A stretch of 10,137 nt of DNA. Origin: an uncultured Prevotella sp. (GTDB taxonomy: Bacteria > Bacteroidota > Bacteroidia > Bacteroidales > Bacteroidaceae). Positions 7,392-10,137 of the stretch are shown one piece after another. Under the pieces are notes generated by a model. The model was not told the origin of the DNA. It ran no database searches and saw only the letters and a program-made list of their open reading frames with translations. The translations under genes and the position numbers were made by a program. Position 1 is the stretch's first letter; each line of letters opens with the position of its first letter. The stretch spans positions 1-10,137 of the forward strand of contig CAKPRX010000080.1 in NCBI GenBank assembly GCA_934183135.1, written 5' to 3'.

Positions 7392-8243
7392 ATGTTACGA
7401 ATTGCAGTTCAGTCCAAAGGTCGTCTATACGATGATACTATGTTCCTATTGGCCGAGGCCGACATCAAGATAAGTGCCACCAAGCGTACCCTGTTGGTTC
7501 AGGCATCCAATTTTCCCGTCGAGGTGCTATACCTGCGCGACGATGACATCCCGCAGAGTGTGGCCAGTGGTGTAGCCGACCTTGGCGTGGTGGGCGAGAA
7601 CGAGTTTGTAGAGCGTGGCGAGAACGCCGACATCATCTCTCGCTTAGGTTTCAGTAAGTGCCGGCTGTCGTTAGCCATCCCCAAGGACATCGACTATCCT
7701 GGGCTCACCTGGTTTAACGGCAAGAAGATAGCCACCTCATATCCCGTCATATTAGAAAAGTTTCTGGCTGACAACCATATCCAGGCCGAGATACACGTTA
7801 TTACCGGCAGTGTCGAGATTTCGCCGGGAATAGGCCTGGCCGATGCCATCTTTGACATCGTGAGCAGCGGGTCTACCCTCGTGAGCAACAACCTGCGCGA
7901 AGTGGAGGTTGTCATGAAGAGCGAGGCACTGCTGATAGGTAACAAGAACTTGGACACAGACAAGCGCACGATACTGCAGGAAATGCTTTTCCGCTTCGCG
8001 GCCGTCAAGAACGCCGAGGATAAAAAGTATGTCCGTATGAATGTACCCAAGGAGCGGCTGGACGACATCATCAGCGTGCTACCAGGCCTGAAGAGTCCCA
8101 CCATCATTCCCTTGGCCGATCAGGCTTGGTGCTCGGTACACACCGTTCTGGACCAGAAGCGTTTCTGGGAGATTATCGGCAAGCTGAAGGAACTGGGCGC
8201 ACAGGGCATCCTGGTCACCCCAATTGAGAAGATGATTTTGTGA
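7392..8243 (+). CDS. hisG: ATP phosphoribosyltransferase, long form
   Basis: HisG joins ATP and PRPP to form phosphoribosyl-ATP, the first and feedback-controlled step of histidine synthesis in the cytoplasm. The 283-residue length marks the long form, which carries its own C-terminal regulatory domain and does not need HisZ. Visible signatures are RIAVQSKGRLYDDT (3-16), GVADLGVVGENE (60-71) and the PRPP-binding stretch GLADAIFDIVSSGSTL (148-163). Residues from about 205 to 283 form the histidine-binding regulatory domain (YVRMNVPKERLDDI, LPGLKSPTIIPL, GAQGILVTPIEKMIL). It is the first gene of the operon, with a good promoter upstream. hisD follows after 24 nt of AT-rich spacer. Confidence 0.97.
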   Translation: MLRIAVQSKGRLYDDTMFLLAEADIKISATKRTLLVQASNFPVEVLYLRDDDIPQSVASGVADLGVVGENEFVERGENADIISRLGFSKCRLSLAIPKDIDYPGLTWFNGKKIATSYPVILEKFLADNHIQAEIHVITGSVEISPGIGLADAIFDIVSSGSTLVSNNLREVEVVMKSEALLIGNKNLDTDKRTILQEMLFRFAAVKNAEDKKYVRMNVPKERLDDIISVLPGLKSPTIIPLADQAWCSVHTVLDQKRFWEIIGKLKELGAQGILVTPIEKMIL

Positions 8244-8267
8244 TTTACAGTATTAACATATATATAA

Positions 8268-9575
8268 ATGAGTGATGCGATAAGTTTTGGCGAGCTATAC
8301 AGCTATCCAGCCCAAGCCGACTGGGCTAAGATAGTGGTACGCCCGCATCTGGACACGAAGCAGCTGACCCACACGGTCAGCACGGTTTTGGACGATATAA
8401 AGGCTCGGGGCGACGAGGCTGTACGCCACTACGAGCTGCAGTTTGACCACGCACAGATAGACAGCCTCCGCGTATCGGACCAGGAGATGGCCGAGGCCGA
8501 GGCCATGGTCGATGAGGATTTGAAGAAAGCCCTCCGGCTGGCTTACCATAATATATATACCTTTCATGCAGCACAGCGATTTGCACCACAGCAGGTAGAG
8601 ACCTGTCCCGGGGTAACCTGCTGGCAGAAGAGCATACCCATTGACAAGGTAGGACTGTACATCCCTGGTGGCACAGCCCCCCTGTTCTCTACCGTGCTCA
8701 TGCTGGCCACACCGGCGGTCATAGCAGGTTGCAGAGAGATAGTGCTATGTACGCCACCCAACCGCGAGGGCAAGGTGAACCCAGTCATACTGATGGCCGC
8801 CAAGACAGTGGGCGTTACGCAGATATACAAGATAGGCGGCGTGCAAGCCATAGGTGCCATGGCGTACGGCACGGAGAGTGTACCCAAGGTCTATAAGATT
8901 TTCGGACCAGGCAACCAGTATGTCATGGCGGCCAAACAGCAGGTGTCGCTTACCGATGTGGCCATCGACATGCCTGCCGGGCCTTCTGAGGTATGCGTCA
9001 TAGCCGATGCGCACAGCAACCCTGTCTTTGTGGCAGCCGACCTGTTGTCACAGGCCGAGCATGGCGTCGACTCGCAGGTCATCCTCATCACCACGTCGGC
9101 CGACATGTTCCACGAGGTCAACGCCGAGCTGACTAAGCAGGTTGCTGTACTTCCCCGTAAGGAGATAGCCCTGGCGGCGCTGGCCAATAGCAAGTTTGTG
9201 CTGGTACACGATACCGCCGAGGCCATCGCCCTGAGCAACGCCTATGCTCCCGAGCATCTGATTCTGGCAACCGATGACTACGAGCAGTTAGCTGCCCGCG
9301 TAGTCAATGCCGGCAGTGTGTTCTTAGGTTCACTGGCCTGCGAGAGTGCGGGCGACTATGCGAGTGGTACTAACCATACGCTGCCTACCCACGGCTATGC
9401 CATGGCCTATAACGGTGTCAACCTGGACAGCTATTGTCGTAAGGTAACTTTCCAGCATCTTACAGCCGAGGGAATAGACTCTATCGGCGAGGCCGTGGTT
9501 ACCATGGCAACCAACGAACAATTAGAGGCACACGCCAATGCCATGCGGGTGCGTCTGCAAAACGTGAAGAAATGA
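8268..9575 (+). CDS. hisD: Histidinol dehydrogenase
   Basis: HisD performs the last two oxidations of histidine synthesis, histidinol to histidinal to histidine, using two NAD+ and a zinc ion, as a cytoplasmic dimer. The protein is 435 residues, the usual size. Conserved stretches include [23 protein letters not shown] (128-150), [15 protein letters not shown] (188-202), [10 protein letters not shown] (210-219) and DMPAGPSE (234-241). By alignment with the E. coli enzyme, the zinc ligands are Gln262, His265, Asp363 and His422, and the catalytic pair is Glu329-His330 in YAPEHLIL; all are present. The stop overlaps the hisC start by 4 nt (ATGA), indicating translational coupling. No anomaly seen. 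Confidence 0.98.
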   Translation: MSDAISFGELYSYPAQADWAKIVVRPHLDTKQLTHTVSTVLDDIKARGDEAVRHYELQFDHAQIDSLRVSDQEMAEAEAMVDEDLKKALRLAYHNIYTFHAAQRFAPQQVETCPGVTCWQKSIPIDKVGLYIPGGTAPLFSTVLMLATPAVIAGCREIVLCTPPNREGKVNPVILMAAKTVGVTQIYKIGGVQAIGAMAYGTESVPKVYKIFGPGNQYVMAAKQQVSLTDVAIDMPAGPSEVCVIADAHSNPVFVAADLLSQAEHGVDSQVILITTSADMFHEVNAELTKQVAVLPRKEIALAALANSKFVLVHDTAEAIALSNAYAPEHLILATDDYEQLAARVVNAGSVFLGSLACESAGDYASGTNHTLPTHGYAMAYNGVNLDSYCRKVTFQHLTAEGIDSIGEAVVTMATNEQLEAHANAMRVRLQNVKK

Positions 9576-10137
9576 AAACACTGGAACAATTAGTACGTAA
9601 GAATATATGGAACCTGGCGCCATACAGCAGTGCGCGCAATGAATATTCCGGTCATGCCGCCCACGTCTTCCTCGACGCCAACGAGAATCCGTACAACCAG
9701 CCGCTCAACCGTTACCCAGACCCTCTCCAGGAGGATGTCAAGACCCGCCTGGCTACCATCAAGGGTGTTGGCGCTGACCACATCTTCCTGGGTAATGGTT
9801 CAGACGAGGCCATCGACCTCTGCTACCGCATCTTCTGTAACCCACAGGTAGACAATGTGGTAGCCATCGAACCTACTTACGGCATGTATCAGGTCTGTGC
9901 TGACATCAACGATGTAGAATACCGTCGGGTTCTGCTGGACAGCCACTTCCAGATTACGGCCGACAAGCTCCTTGCGGCCTGTGATGACCATACCAAACTT
10001 ATCTGGATTTGCAGCCCCAACAATCCTACCGGCAACGACATCAACCGTCTGGAGATAGAGTGCGTCTTGCAGCGTTTTGAGGGCATTGTGGTGGTCGACG
10101 AGGCGTACAGCGACTTCTCGGCAGCCAAGCCGTTTCG
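9572..10137 (+). CDS. hisC: Histidinol-phosphate aminotransferase, N-terminal part (3' end outside window)
   Basis: HisC is a PLP-dependent aminotransferase that converts imidazole-acetol phosphate and glutamate to histidinol phosphate. The reading frame opens at ATG 9572, overlapping the hisD stop by 4 nt, and stays open to the window end (188 complete codons). Recognisable fold-type I features are FLDANENPY near the N-terminus, LNRYPDPL, the phosphate-binding [29 protein letters not shown] and [10 protein letters not shown], in which the Asp and Tyr are cofactor contacts by family knowledge. The PLP-binding lysine would lie beyond the window. The gene order hisG-hisD-hisC suggests hisB follows, as in other Bacteroidales. 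Confidence 0.96.
   Translation, partial: MKTLEQLVRKNIWNLAPYSSARNEYSGHAAHVFLDANENPYNQPLNRYPDPLQEDVKTRLATIKGVGADHIFLGNGSDEAIDLCYRIFCNPQVDNVVAIEPTYGMYQVCADINDVEYRRVLLDSHFQITADKLLAACDDHTKLIWICSPNNPTGNDINRLEIECVLQRFEGIVVVDEAYSDFSAAKPF

Overview
The window looks like ordinary chromosome from a fairly GC-rich member of the Bacteroidales, most likely Prevotella-like. Three things suggest this: the predicted proteins read as Bacteroidetes versions of their families; three intergenic regions carry the Bacteroidetes -7 promoter element (TAnnTTTG), one with a well-spaced -33 TTTG; and most start codons lack a Shine-Dalgarno sequence. The genus is inference.

Left part, plus strand (1-4384): the 3' end of lon (ATP-dependent protease), tgt (queuosine tRNA transglycosylase), an LptF/LptG-type LPS-export permease, and an RhlE-like DEAD-box RNA helicase. 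The first three are packed 1 nt apart and the helicase follows after 36 nt, so they are probably co-transcribed. A 14-bp perfect hairpin (4396-4436) closes this unit and also serves the convergent unit on the other strand.

Middle part, minus strand (4452-7294), in transcription order: an MltF-like lytic transglycosylase lipoprotein; a secreted Spy/CpxP-like protein with a cysteine-rich insert and its own terminator; then a META/HslJ-domain lipoprotein followed 12 nt later by an HU-family DNA-binding protein. The theme is mainly envelope maintenance and stress.

Right part, plus strand (7392-end): hisG, hisD and hisC (cut by the window end), the start of a histidine biosynthesis operon with a well-formed Bacteroidetes promoter upstream of hisG.

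I found no mobile element, CRISPR array, tRNA, rRNA or defence island, and no evidence for an undescribed multi-gene system. The best second-look items are local: an exact seven-residue tryptophan repeat in an N-terminal extension of the LPS permease, a Tgt whose zinc cysteine motif is largely replaced by aspartate, a duplicated CC-x6-C cluster inside the Spy-like protein, and a lytic transglycosylase with a shortened substrate-binding domain.
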